A stretch of DNA of 64,000 nucleotides from DATBGZ01 sp963803115 (GTDB taxonomy: Bacteria; Actinomycetota; Actinomycetes; Mycobacteriales; Micromonosporaceae): positions 310,001-374,000 of the forward strand of contig CAWDLN010000006.1 of NCBI GenBank assembly GCA_963803115.1. Reading direction: 5' to 3'. Positions 40,854-49,801 of the stretch are shown in pieces; the first letter of the stretch is position 1, and every line of letters starts with the position of its first letter. The notes under the pieces are model-generated. The model saw only the letters and a program-made list of their open reading frames with translations, was not told the origin of the DNA and made no database searches. A program made the translations under genes and the position numbers.

Positions 40854-42344
40854 CTATGGGGAGGCGCTTGCGGATAGCGGCGTCTTCTCGGTGGACCAAT
40901 CCGCGATCACCTTGTCGCGCAGGTACTGCCCCATGATGTCGTACTGGATCACCTTCACGCCCGGGTCGTCGGGCGCGAACTCGGAGCCGTCCACCTTCAC
41001 GACCACGATGTAGACGAGGAAGTGCCCGCGCACCTCGAAGGCGTGGGTGAGCCTGGCGCGGCCGAGCACCACGTTGTGTGCCGGGTCGGAGATGTAGCCC
41101 GTGAACCGGCCTTGCTTGTCGGCGATGAGCGTCCGGACGTCGGTGGCGAACTGGGACGCGACGTTGGCGTCTGGCAGGTTGAAGATGCCCCCGGTGACGA
41201 AGTACTTGCCGTCGGGGGCACTGAAGGTTGCCCGGACGACCTGGCTGCACCCGATGGCTTGCAGGCGCTTCTGCACCTCGCCGTCGGCGGCCACTCGGCA
41301 GTCGTTGGAGGCCTGGGCCTTACCCATCATCTTGTACGGCGGGTAGCTCGGATCCGCGACGATCTCGGGGTTCGGGAAGACATCGGCCACCGTCATCGGG
41401 TTCGGATCCGTCTGCCGACTAGTGATGTCCCGCTTGACGACCGAGGCCTCCGGAGTGGGTGGTGCGCCGACGATTTCGTTGTCGTCTTTGACCAGCATGA
41501 ACGAGCCGAAGCTGCAGACGGCGACGATCACGGCGACCGCGATGGCTCCAATCGCGATCATCCACGGCTTGTGCTGCGGGAGCTGCTTGAGCAGCCCCTG
41601 CATCTCGCGGAGGCTCATGGGACGCGGCCGCGGCAGCGGCGGCAGCCCACGGCGCGGCGGTGCGCCGCGCTTGCCCGGTGCGCGACGACCGGGGCGCTGC
41701 GGTGGGGCCGGCGCACCGATGCGACCGGTAGCCAGACCCGGCACTGCGGGGCGAGTCATGGCGGGCGGTCCGAGCCGGCCGGCGGGCGGCGATTGGCGCA
41801 TGGGGCCGGGAGGCGCTAGTCGGCCAACCGTCGGGGAGGTCGGTACCGGCGGCGGGAAGGCCGGGTACGCGGGCGGCTGGCCCGTCTGGTTGTTCGGCGG
41901 CGGTCGCCGCACGCTGGGCGGCGGCGAGGTCGGTCGTACCGGCGCCTGGAAACCCTGTGATGGCGTCTGGTAACCCGGCTGAGGCGTCTGGTAACCCGGC
42001 TGTGGCGTCTGGTAACCCGGCTGTGGCTGGAATCCCTGCGGCGACGGTTGGGATCCCTGGGGTGGCGACTGGGGCTGGGCGGGCAGTCCGCCGGTTGGCG
42101 GCACGTGCCGCGCCGGCGGAGGCGGCTGGGGGACCCGCCGCGCACCGCTGGTCGGCGCGCTCGCACCCGGGGACGCGGTCCACGGATTCGTGGGTGGCTC
42201 GTACTGCTGGCCCTGCGCGGGCTGACTGTGGCGCGGATAGCCCGGAGGCACCGTGGGTGGCTCATAGCCCTGGCCGCGGCGCGCGTCGGGATCGTCGTCG
42301 GGCGCGGGCCAGTCGCGAGGCGGCGGCCCGTACCCATACGTCAT
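40854..42344 (-). CDS. Pro/Gln-rich single-pass membrane protein
   Basis: This 496-residue protein of unknown function has three parts: about 255 N-terminal residues rich in Pro, Gln, Gly and Arg and probably disordered, one membrane segment (about 267-288, MIAIGAIAVAVIVAVCSFG), and a C-terminal extracytoplasmic domain of about 205 residues (SYPPYKMMGKAQASNDCRVA through the terminal STEKTPLSASASP) with two Cys. The N-terminal part includes three tandem PQPGYQT-type heptads encoded near 41970-42030. The architecture is common among actinobacterial envelope proteins. It converges on truA and is divergent from the methyltransferase gene. Confidence 0.7.
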   Translation of the reverse strand: MTYGYGPPPRDWPAPDDDPDARRGQGYEPPTVPPGYPRHSQPAQGQQYEPPTNPWTASPGASAPTSGARRVPQPPPPARHVPPTGGLPAQPQSPPQGSQPSPQGFQPQPGYQTPQPGYQTPQPGYQTPSQGFQAPVRPTSPPPSVRRPPPNNQTGQPPAYPAFPPPVPTSPTVGRLAPPGPMRQSPPAGRLGPPAMTRPAVPGLATGRIGAPAPPQRPGRRAPGKRGAPPRRGLPPLPRPRPMSLREMQGLLKQLPQHKPWMIAIGAIAVAVIVAVCSFGSFMLVKDDNEIVGAPPTPEASVVKRDITSRQTDPNPMTVADVFPNPEIVADPSYPPYKMMGKAQASNDCRVAADGEVQKRLQAIGCSQVVRATFSAPDGKYFVTGGIFNLPDANVASQFATDVRTLIADKQGRFTGYISDPAHNVVLGRARLTHAFEVRGHFLVYIVVVKVDGSEFAPDDPGVKVIQYDIMGQYLRDKVIADWSTEKTPLSASASP

Positions 42345-42415
42345 GGCGGACAGGCTACCGAACGTGAGCGGAACTTGAGTACGGCCATCCGGGCCAAGGA
42401 CGAGACAATCAAGGC

Positions 42416-43070
42416 GTGGCCGCCGAACACTACTTCACCGCCCAGCCGAGCGCACCAGCGCGACGTACGGAGGTGAACTTTTCGGTGGCGGGGCGTGAGT
42501 ACCGTCTGCGGGCAGCCGCCGGGGTATTTAGTGCGGATCGTCTCGATCCAGGCACGGCCGTGCTGTTACGGAAGGCCGAACTGCCTGGGCCTCATACGAC
42601 CGGCCGGCTGCTCGACCTCGGTTGCGGCTACGGAGCCATCGCGTGCGTTCTCGCCATGGAGGCGCCCCTGGCCACCATCTATGCGGTCGACGTGAACGCG
42701 CGGGCGCTCGAGTTGACCCGGTCCAACGCCGAGGCCCTTGGCCTCACGATCAACGCCTCGGAGCCGGACGGCGTACCGGCGGATCTCGTCTTCGGACAGA
42801 TCTGGTCTAATCCGCCGATACGGGTTGGAAAAGACGGAGCTCCACGCCCTCCTAAGCCGTTGGCTGCCCCGGTTGGCACCGGACGGAATCGCATGGCTGG
42901 TCGTCGCGCGGCATCTCGGGGCGGACTCGCTCGTGCCCTGGCTGAGGGACCAGGAATTCGAGGTGCAGCGGCACGCGAGCCAACAGGGCTTCCGCGTGCT
43001 GCGCGTGCGACGGCCTTCTACCGAAGAAAAAGCGAGCGACGCGACAGACCCTGACCTGGAGAATCTCTGA
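42416..43070 (+). CDS. RsmC-like class I SAM methyltransferase (single-base frameshift)
   Basis: From a GTG the frame gives an MTS-type domain: YRLRAAAGVFSADRLDPGT, the SAM-binding motif LLDLGCGYGAIA, VDVNARALELTRSNA and the catalytic NPPIR, as in the RsmC/RlmG family that methylates rRNA guanines. After IRVGK the frame fails. Removing one A from AAAA (42829-42832) continues TELHALLSRWLPRLAPDGIA and WLVVARHLGADSL, ending DPDLENL at 43070. The corrected protein has about 217 residues. The next gene starts 3 bp later, so the two are probably co-transcribed. Confidence 0.8.
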
Positions 43071-43073
43071 CCC

Positions 43074-44729
43074 GTGGGCTACATCGACCTGGCCGGGGTC
43101 CGGCACGTGCTCGCCGACGGGCGCGAACTCTTCGCTGATGTCTCGTTTCGAGTTGGCGAAGGCGCCAAGGTCGCCCTGGTCGGTCCCAATGGGGCCGGCA
43201 AGACCACATTGCTCCGGATGGTCGCCGGCGACCTACCCGTGCTCGAGGGCGCCGTCGCGCGCTCCGGCGGCCTGGGCGTCATGCGGCAGTTCATCGGCAT
43301 GATCGCTGACGAGTCCACTTTGAACGATCTGGCCCTCTCGTTGGCGACGCCGGCGGTCCGGGCGGCGGGTGATCGCCTCGCGACGGCCGAGACGGCGCTG
43401 CACGGCGATCTGTCCAACGAGCGGGCCCAGCTGCGCTATGCCGAGGCGTTGGCCGCGTGGGGAGAGGCCGGCGGATATGACGCCGAGGTCCTGTTCGACA
43501 CGGCGAGTACGTCGGCGCTCGGCCTGCCCTGGGACAGCGCCCGTACTCGTGGCGTTCGCACCCTCTCCGGCGGTCAGCAGAAGCGGTTCGCCCTGGAGCT
43601 GCTGCTGCGCGGCACCGACGAGGTGCTCCTGCTGGACGAACCGGACAACTTCCTCGACGTGCCGGCCAAGCGCTGGCTCGAGGCTCGCCTGCGGGAGTCG
43701 GACAAGTCGGTGCTCTACGTGTCGCACGACCGCGAGCTGCTGGCCCAGACCGCGACCCGGGTGGTCACGGTCGAGGGTGGCACCGCGTGGACTCACCCGG
43801 GTGGTTTCGCGTCATGGCATGAGGCGCGCGTCGCCCGCTATGAACGCCTCGACGAACTGCGCCGCCGCTGGGACGAGGAGCACCAGAAGCTCAAGGACCT
43901 CGTGCTGATGTACAAGCAGAAGGCCATGTACAACGACGGCATGGCGTCGCGGTACCAGGCGGCGCAGACGAGGCTGCGCAAGTTCGAGGAGATCGGGCCG
44001 CCGCAGGAGCGCCCGAAGGATCAGGACATCCGGATGCGCCTGGCCGGTGGCCGAACCGGCAAGCGCGCGGTGATGTGCGAACGGCTCGAGCTTGAGAACC
44101 TCACGTTTCCGTTCGACCTGGAGATCTGGTACGGCGACCGGGTCGCCGTGCTCGGCGCCAACGGAACCGGCAAGTCTCATTTCCTGCGACTGTTGGCCCG
44201 TGGCGGGACCAACCCCGATCGGGAACACTCCCCTGTGGACGGTGCGCCACTCGCCGACGTCCGCCACGACGGGGCGGTGCGGCTCGGGGCCCGGGTTCGG
44301 CCGGGGCACTTCTCACAGACCCACGACCGGCCGGACCTCGTCGACAAGACGCTCGTCGAGATCCTGTGGCGCGGCGACGATCACCGCAACGGGATGCCGC
44401 GGCACGACGCGATGAAGGTGCTTTCGCGGTACGAGCTCGCCGCTCAGGGCGACCAGCGGTTCGGCACGCTGTCCGGCGGACAGCAGGCCCGGTTCCTGGT
44501 GCTCCTCCTCGAACTGTCGGGGGCGACCCTGCTCCTCCTGGATGAGCCGACCGACAACCTCGACCTCGCCTCGGCCGAGGCGCTGGAGGAAGGCCTGCAG
44601 TCATTCGCCGGTACGGTCGTGGCGGTCACTCACGACCGGTGGTTCACCCGCTCGTTCGACCGGTTCGTGCTCTTCCGCGGCGATGGCGACGTCGTTGAGA
44701 CCGACGAGCCCGTCTGGGATGTCGGGTAG
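43074..44729 (+). CDS. ABC-F family ATPase
   Basis: This 551-residue soluble protein has two ABC domains and no membrane segment. Domain 1: Walker A GPNGAGKTT, signature LSGGQQKRF, Walker B LLLDEPDNFLD. Domain 2: GANGTGKS, LSGGQQARF, LLLDEPTDNLDL. A charged linker between them (YKQKAMYNDGMASRYQAAQT) is the P-site tRNA-interaction element of ABC-F factors. Such proteins act on the ribosome in translation control or antibiotic protection; which applies cannot be told from sequence. GTG start, 3 bp from the methyltransferase stop. Confidence 0.88.
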   Translation: MGYIDLAGVRHVLADGRELFADVSFRVGEGAKVALVGPNGAGKTTLLRMVAGDLPVLEGAVARSGGLGVMRQFIGMIADESTLNDLALSLATPAVRAAGDRLATAETALHGDLSNERAQLRYAEALAAWGEAGGYDAEVLFDTASTSALGLPWDSARTRGVRTLSGGQQKRFALELLLRGTDEVLLLDEPDNFLDVPAKRWLEARLRESDKSVLYVSHDRELLAQTATRVVTVEGGTAWTHPGGFASWHEARVARYERLDELRRRWDEEHQKLKDLVLMYKQKAMYNDGMASRYQAAQTRLRKFEEIGPPQERPKDQDIRMRLAGGRTGKRAVMCERLELENLTFPFDLEIWYGDRVAVLGANGTGKSHFLRLLARGGTNPDREHSPVDGAPLADVRHDGAVRLGARVRPGHFSQTHDRPDLVDKTLVEILWRGDDHRNGMPRHDAMKVLSRYELAAQGDQRFGTLSGGQQARFLVLLLELSGATLLLLDEPTDNLDLASAEALEEGLQSFAGTVVAVTHDRWFTRSFDRFVLFRGDGDVVETDEPVWDVG

Positions 44730-44763
44730 TCGGCGCAATGGCGCGCGTCTCGGCGCGGCCCGT

Positions 44764-46089
44764 TCAGGGTTGGCGTTCCTCGACCGCGTGGCGGCCGCCC
44801 GTACCGAGTTCGCGAAGCCATGATTCGTGCGGATCCGGCGGCTGGCCCATGACGGGAGTCGAAGCGGTGTCGGCCGACGGGTCGAAGGTGGGCTCCGAGT
44901 AGGTGCCGCCACGGTAGGTTCCACCGGTGCGGCCTGCACCTCCGCGCCGGTCCATGCCGCCGGGCCACTCCGCCGCGACTGCCGGATCCGCTTCTCGCTC
45001 GTCCGTGTGCCGGCTGCTACCCCCGGTCCGAGTGCCCGGCCACGTGTCGGCGTCCCACCCGCTGCCCCGGTCGGACGGGCTCGCGTCACTACCGATGCCG
45101 GGGGCTCGGGTGTAGGCGGCCGAGGTCTGCGCCGCGCCTCCGGCCCACGCCGGTCGCGGCGGCGGCACCGGTGACTGCGGTGCGATGACGTCACCGGTGA
45201 GTGGTTGGCGGTCCTCGAAGCGCCTTACCGGCCGCGGCGGTGGTGCCGGCGTTCGGCGCCCCGGCATCGCAATCAGTACCGAGACGATGAGACCGGCACC
45301 GGCGGCGATCAACGCGGCGACGTACGGCTCGGCCTGTGCTGCGCGGTCGGTGCCGGTACCCGGTCCGGCTATCAGGTAGGACGCCGCGACAACCGCAGGT
45401 CCACCGAAGCCGGACAGGGCCACCGCGAGGCGTCCGGCGCCGCCCCACCGCGCAACGCTCGCGACCATGACGGCCGCCAGGGCGGCGATGCCGATCATTG
45501 TGCCCGTTTCGGTCCAGACCGACGGCGTGATCAGTGACGGCGCGTCGATGGTGCCGAGCCGGGGCGCTGGGTAAGGCTGATGGGTCACGAGCCCGGCTAT
45601 CGCGCAGCCGATCGCCGCAAGCCAGAGCCAGGAGACCGTGATGCGGAGGCCAACGGCGACCGCAGGCGCGGAAAGAGCAGTAAGGGCCAGGACGAGCCCC
45701 ACCACGACACCAGCGCCTGCGGTCAACGAGACCACGAGTCCGGGGTTCACGTTCGCCGGTGGGTGCGCGCCGTGCGCCGGCAGCCAGGCGAGTCCAATGA
45801 CCGCGGCGGCACCGGCCACGGCGGCGAGACTAGCGGTGATCCGAGCGCCAACGCCATCGGAACGGTCACCTTTTCTTACCGCGGGCCGGCCCACGAGCGC
45901 CCCGCCCACCACGGCCACGGCGTAGAAGAACGCGACCCAGGTCAGCAAGGCGGTCCAGTCGCGGGTGGCACCGCTAGGGGCGTCCCACCGGATGATGCCG
46001 AGCGCGTCCGCGGCACCTAGTTGAGCGGCGGCGGCCCCGGCGGCAACGACGGCCGAATTCCATACGAGCTTTGCCCACGCACCGACCAC
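44764..46089 (-). CDS. Multi-pass membrane protein with Pro/Gly-rich C-terminal tail
   Basis: This 441-residue protein of unknown function has about eight hydrophobic segments in the first 275 residues, separated by short loops. About 165 hydrophilic residues rich in Pro, Gly, Arg and Thr follow, probably cytosolic and disordered. No enzymatic motif is seen. The design resembles uncharacterised actinobacterial membrane proteins. It is convergent with the ABC-F gene and divergent from the pilus cluster. Confidence 0.65.
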   Translation of the reverse strand: MVGAWAKLVWNSAVVAAGAAAAQLGAADALGIIRWDAPSGATRDWTALLTWVAFFYAVAVVGGALVGRPAVRKGDRSDGVGARITASLAAVAGAAAVIGLAWLPAHGAHPPANVNPGLVVSLTAGAGVVVGLVLALTALSAPAVAVGLRITVSWLWLAAIGCAIAGLVTHQPYPAPRLGTIDAPSLITPSVWTETGTMIGIAALAAVMVASVARWGGAGRLAVALSGFGGPAVVAASYLIAGPGTGTDRAAQAEPYVAALIAAGAGLIVSVLIAMPGRRTPAPPPRPVRRFEDRQPLTGDVIAPQSPVPPPRPAWAGGAAQTSAAYTRAPGIGSDASPSDRGSGWDADTWPGTRTGGSSRHTDEREADPAVAAEWPGGMDRRGGAGRTGGTYRGGTYSEPTFDPSADTASTPVMGQPPDPHESWLRELGTGGRHAVEERQP

Positions 46090-46490
46090 GGCGGTCAGCC
46101 TAGGGGCATGGAGAGATCACCGCGAGAGCTCACGCGCCTTCCCGCCTAGTTGATCAGATCAAAGTGGACGAATGCCCCAGGAGTAATAGGACGGAAGGCT
46201 TCGGCGACCAAGGCGGCGACTGCGACCAAGAAAGAGTCGTGAGTGCGTGCCGTGTCCGCATGCCAATGCATAAATGTTCTAAAACCACTATTTGGGCAGA
46301 AACTGACATGATCACCCATCAGCGGACGACATGATCCACCGCCAAATCACGGCTGAACGTGCAGGAAAGTGTCCGATCGTACGAGTGCCTGCAACTTGCA
46401 AACAGCACAGGATCACACGTTGTGCCACAAGTACTGTCCACGACCGAGGTTGTCGATTGAACAAACCAATCCTCTGAGGGGGGATTCCAC
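46090..46490. other. 401-bp region upstream of the pilus cluster
   Basis: It is less GC-rich than its surroundings, notably around 46255-46300. It contains two gacatgatc direct repeats (about 46305-46336) and the dyad TTGTGcCACAA (46420-46430). No clear -35/-10 pair was found. It should hold divergent promoters for the membrane protein and the prepilin gene. Confidence 0.5.
46420..46430. promoter_or_regulatory. TTGTGCCACAA dyad upstream of the prepilin gene
   Basis: TTGTG and CACAA form a perfect short palindrome around one C, 60 bp before the prepilin start. It is a candidate operator; no regulator is identified. Confidence 0.3.
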
Positions 46491-46850
46491 GTGGGTCAGC
46501 GCCAGCATGCCATTCGTCGGAGCGACAGCGGCTTCACGCTCACCGAGCTCCTCATCGTCATCGTCATCCTCGGCGTCCTCACCGGCATCGTGGTGTTCGC
46601 GGTCGGAGCGTTCACCGACCGCGGCGAGGTCGCAGCGTGCAAGGCCGACATGAAGACCGTAGAGTCTGCGTCCGAGGCCTACCGCGCCCAGAATGGCTCT
46701 TACGCGGCTACGATTGCCGTCCTCGTTAGCTCCGGGTACCTCAAAAGCCCGCCATTGACGACGAACTACACAGTTACCTATACCGTCGCCGCCGGACCCC
46801 CACAGACTGCAACGGTGACTGGCGCGATCAACGGTGGCGGAGCCTGCTAG
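46491..46850 (+). CDS. Type IV prepilin (major pilin candidate)
   Basis: This is a 119-residue prepilin from a GTG with a gagggggga site. The short basic leader MGQRQHAIRRSDSG is cut before Phe15, giving a mature start FTLTELLIVIVILGVLTGIV with the conserved Glu5. The hydrophobic helix is followed by a small globular part with a GspG/pilin-like AACKADMKTVESASEAYRAQ helix and Cys near both ends. It heads the pilus cluster, so it is the likely main subunit; processing would be by the peptidase encoded at 55793-56584. Confidence 0.88.
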   Translation: MGQRQHAIRRSDSGFTLTELLIVIVILGVLTGIVVFAVGAFTDRGEVAACKADMKTVESASEAYRAQNGSYAATIAVLVSSGYLKSPPLTTNYTVTYTVAAGPPQTATVTGAINGGGAC

Positions 46851-46930
46851 TTGGTCCTTGAGTCGAGCCGGGCGGCGAGGAAACTGTTCGCCGCCCGGGC
46901 CGGAGCCGGCGGAATGGGTATGGGGGAGGC

Positions 46931-48028
46931 GTGGTGCAAGAGCGGCCTGCGGTGAGCCTCGAAATGGACGGGCTGCTTGACGTTCTGTGGCGCTCGGGCG
47001 GGACCGATCTGATCCTCACCGTGGGCATACCGCCGCAGATCCGGGTACAGGGCGAGCTTGTCCCTGTACCCGGACACTCCGCCCTGGCCAGCCGGGACAC
47101 GGATGCCCTGCTCGCGGGACTGCTCACACTCGAGCAACAGGCGAGTTGGGACCTGAGCCGGGAATACGACTTCTCATTCACCTGGCGGGACCTGGCCCGG
47201 GTCCGGGGCAACGCCTACAGCCAGCGCGGCTGCACGGCGCTCGCGCTCAGAGTGATCCCACAGCGGATCCCGACACCTTCCGACCTGGGGCTACCACCGG
47301 TCATCGGCGATCTTGCCCGTCGGCACCAGGGTCTGATCCTCGTCACCGGCCCGACCGGGTCGGGAAAGTCGACGACGCTCGCCTCGGTCATCAACCAGAT
47401 CAACATCGAGCGGCCGTGCCACATCCTGACCATCGAGGACCCGATCGAGTACGTCTATCACCACATGCGGGCCACCGTGAGCCAGCGCGAGGTCGGGACG
47501 GACACGCATTCGTTCAACGACGCTCTCAAATCTGCTCTCCGGGCCGACCCCGATGTGCTTCTCGTCGGCGAGATGCGCGATCTCGAGTCGATCCAGTTCG
47601 CGCTCACGATCGCCGAGACGGGCCACTTGGTCTTCGCAACGCTCCACACCAATGACACGTCGCAGGCACTGTCCCGCATCATCGACGTGTTCCCGGCCGA
47701 GCAACAGACCCAGGTGCGCACGCAGCTATCAGCTTCGCTGACCGCCATCGTGTACCAGCGACTCCTACCACGGGTCGGCGGTGGACTCGTCGGGGCCTTC
47801 GAGGTGCTGGTGGCCAACTCCGCCGTGCGCAACCTGATCAAGGACGGCAAGACCCATCAATTGCGCAACGCGTTGATGACCGGCCAGCGGGAAGGGATGC
47901 TCACCCTTGAGCAGTCCCTCTCAGGCCTGATCCAGGGAGGTCTCGCTACCTATGATGACGCGGTTGCGCGCAGCCTCTACCCCAAAGACATTGAACTTGG
48001 GCCCCGGCAGCGTATAGGGGCCGCATGA
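46931..48028 (+). CDS. pilT: Type IV pilus retraction ATPase PilT
   Basis: This 365-residue secretion ATPase powers pilus disassembly. Walker A GPTGSGKST spans 140-148. An Asp box (TIEDPIEYVY), Walker B (DPDVLLVGEMRD), His box (LVFATLHTND) and the PilT-specific AVRNLIKDGK (like AIRNLIRE) are present. There is no MshEN-type N-terminus, which separates it from PilB. Two adjacent GTG codons are possible starts. The stop overlaps pilB (ATGA). Confidence 0.9.
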   Translation: MVQERPAVSLEMDGLLDVLWRSGGTDLILTVGIPPQIRVQGELVPVPGHSALASRDTDALLAGLLTLEQQASWDLSREYDFSFTWRDLARVRGNAYSQRGCTALALRVIPQRIPTPSDLGLPPVIGDLARRHQGLILVTGPTGSGKSTTLASVINQINIERPCHILTIEDPIEYVYHHMRATVSQREVGTDTHSFNDALKSALRADPDVLLVGEMRDLESIQFALTIAETGHLVFATLHTNDTSQALSRIIDVFPAEQQTQVRTQLSASLTAIVYQRLLPRVGGGLVGAFEVLVANSAVRNLIKDGKTHQLRNALMTGQREGMLTLEQSLSGLIQGGLATYDDAVARSLYPKDIELGPRQRIGAA

Positions 48029-49800
48029 AACGGAGACACCAACGCGACGACGATAGTGAGTCAATCGGCTCGGTCCTTGGCCCGGAGCCGGACGACCACA
48101 GCATCCGCCCGGGTGGCACCCGCCTCGGCGAGATTCTCGTCGATCTTCAAGTTGTCCATCCTCAGAACATCGCCGCCGTCCTCGCCGAGCCCGAGCACGG
48201 TGAACACAAGCCGCTCGGCCAGCGGCTGGTGGAGCGCGGCATCGTCAGCGAGTACGACATCGCACGGGCCGTCGCACACCGGTTCGCGCTCGAGCTGGTG
48301 GACCTGGGCGCGATCACTCCCGACCCCGGCGCGACCAAGCTTCTTGACGAGGCCACTGCCCGGCGCTTGGTTGCCATTCCCCTGCATGCTGCGGGCAACC
48401 GCGTGGTCGTTGCCGTGGCCGTGCCGTCGAATAGGTCCATTGCCGCGCTGGAGCAGGCGATCGGCCGGCCGGTCGTTTTCCAGGTCGCGGCGCACTCGGA
48501 CATCCTTGCCGCCATCGCCAGCAGCTACCGGGCGCTGACCGGGGTCACGTCTCAGATCCGGGCCTTCGAGGCGCAGCAAGCAAAGCGCGGCGAGGTGGAA
48601 GTTAAACCGGAGGTGTCCAGCGTCGCTGAGGACGCTCCGGTCGTGCAGGTCGTGCAGCAGATCATCACCCAAGCGCTGCGCGACCGGGCATCGGACATCC
48701 ATATCGAGCCACAGACCGGGCGGGTCAGGGTGCGGTACCGGATCGACGGCGCATTGCACGACGTCCTCGATCTGCCGGTCGCCATGGGTCCGGCCGTGAC
48801 GAGTCGCATCAAGATCCTCGCGAACATGAACATCGTCGAGCGACGGCGGGCCCAGGACGGGCAGGTCAGCATGGAGATCGATGACCGCAGCGTCGACATC
48901 CGAGTCGCTACGACCGGTGTGATCGAGGGCGAGAAGGTCGTGATGCGATTGCTGGACAAGAGCCGCTCGCTCTATCGGCTCGACCAGCTCGGCATGCCGG
49001 ACGATATGATCGCCCACTACGCGGGTTTACTCCGAGCGCCGTACGGGATGGTGATCTGCGCCGGCCCGACGGGCAGCGGCAAGACGACGACGCTCTACGG
49101 TTCGCTTGGCGCGATCAACAGCCCGGAGCGCAACGTCATGACGATCGAGGACCCGGTCGAGTACCGGATCCAGTCGATCAACCAGATCCAGATCAACGAG
49201 CAGGCTGGCATCACATTCGCCGGCGGCCTCCGCTCCATCCTCCGCTTGGACCCCGATGTCATCCTGGTTGGCGAGATCCGAGACGCCGAGACCGCGCGGA
49301 TCGCCGTCCAGTCGGCGCTGACCGGACACTTCGTCCTCTCATCGCTGCACGCGACCGACGCTCCCTCGGCGCTGCATCGACTGCTCGACATGGGCATCGA
49401 GAGCTTCCTCGTCGCGTCCTCGGTGACCGCAGTCGTAGCCCAGCGTCTCGTTCGCCGCATGTGCACCCACTGCCCCGCTCCGTACGAGCCGTCCCGGGAC
49501 GAGCTCGGGTTCCTCAGGTCAATCCACGGCCGGCCGCCGATGGGGGGCTTCTTGCGCGGGCACGGGTGCAACTTCTGCGCCCAGACGGGCTACCTCGACC
49601 GCATCGGGGTGTACGAGCTCATGCTGGTGACCGACGCGATCCGAGGGCTCGTTGTGGATCGAGCGACGCACGAGGAGATGCGCAAGGTGGCTCGTTCGGA
49701 GGGAATGCGGACACTCGGCGAGGAGGCGGCGCGACTGGTCGAGTCCGGCGTGACCACGCTCGCCGAAGTCATCCGGTCGATCTATGTGGTGGGGGACTGA
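48025..49800 (+). CDS. pilB: Type IV pilus assembly ATPase PilB
   Basis: This 591-residue extension ATPase has an N-terminal MshEN domain (about 30-150, LGQRLVERGIVSEYDIARAV). The catalytic part has Walker A GPTGSGKTT from residue 347, an Asp box TIEDPVEYRI and a His box VLSSLHATDAPSAL. The zinc tetra-Cys site of PilB/GspE is formed by Cys480/Cys483 and Cys515/Cys518. It is coupled to pilT by ATGA, and pilC starts 1 bp after its stop. Confidence 0.92.
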   Translation: MKRRHQRDDDSESIGSVLGPEPDDHSIRPGGTRLGEILVDLQVVHPQNIAAVLAEPEHGEHKPLGQRLVERGIVSEYDIARAVAHRFALELVDLGAITPDPGATKLLDEATARRLVAIPLHAAGNRVVVAVAVPSNRSIAALEQAIGRPVVFQVAAHSDILAAIASSYRALTGVTSQIRAFEAQQAKRGEVEVKPEVSSVAEDAPVVQVVQQIITQALRDRASDIHIEPQTGRVRVRYRIDGALHDVLDLPVAMGPAVTSRIKILANMNIVERRRAQDGQVSMEIDDRSVDIRVATTGVIEGEKVVMRLLDKSRSLYRLDQLGMPDDMIAHYAGLLRAPYGMVICAGPTGSGKTTTLYGSLGAINSPERNVMTIEDPVEYRIQSINQIQINEQAGITFAGGLRSILRLDPDVILVGEIRDAETARIAVQSALTGHFVLSSLHATDAPSALHRLLDMGIESFLVASSVTAVVAQRLVRRMCTHCPAPYEPSRDELGFLRSIHGRPPMGGFLRGHGCNFCAQTGYLDRIGVYELMLVTDAIRGLVVDRATHEEMRKVARSEGMRTLGEEAARLVESGVTTLAEVIRSIYVVGD

Positions 49801-49801
49801 G

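Noticed and set aside
41960..42035. Intergenic-type tandem repeat of 21 bp
   Set aside because: It is simply the coding of PQPGYQT-type heptads inside the Pro-rich membrane protein.
43074..44729. Membrane ABC exporter
   Set aside because: Two ABC domains in one soluble protein with an ABC-F linker and no membrane segment or partner permease.
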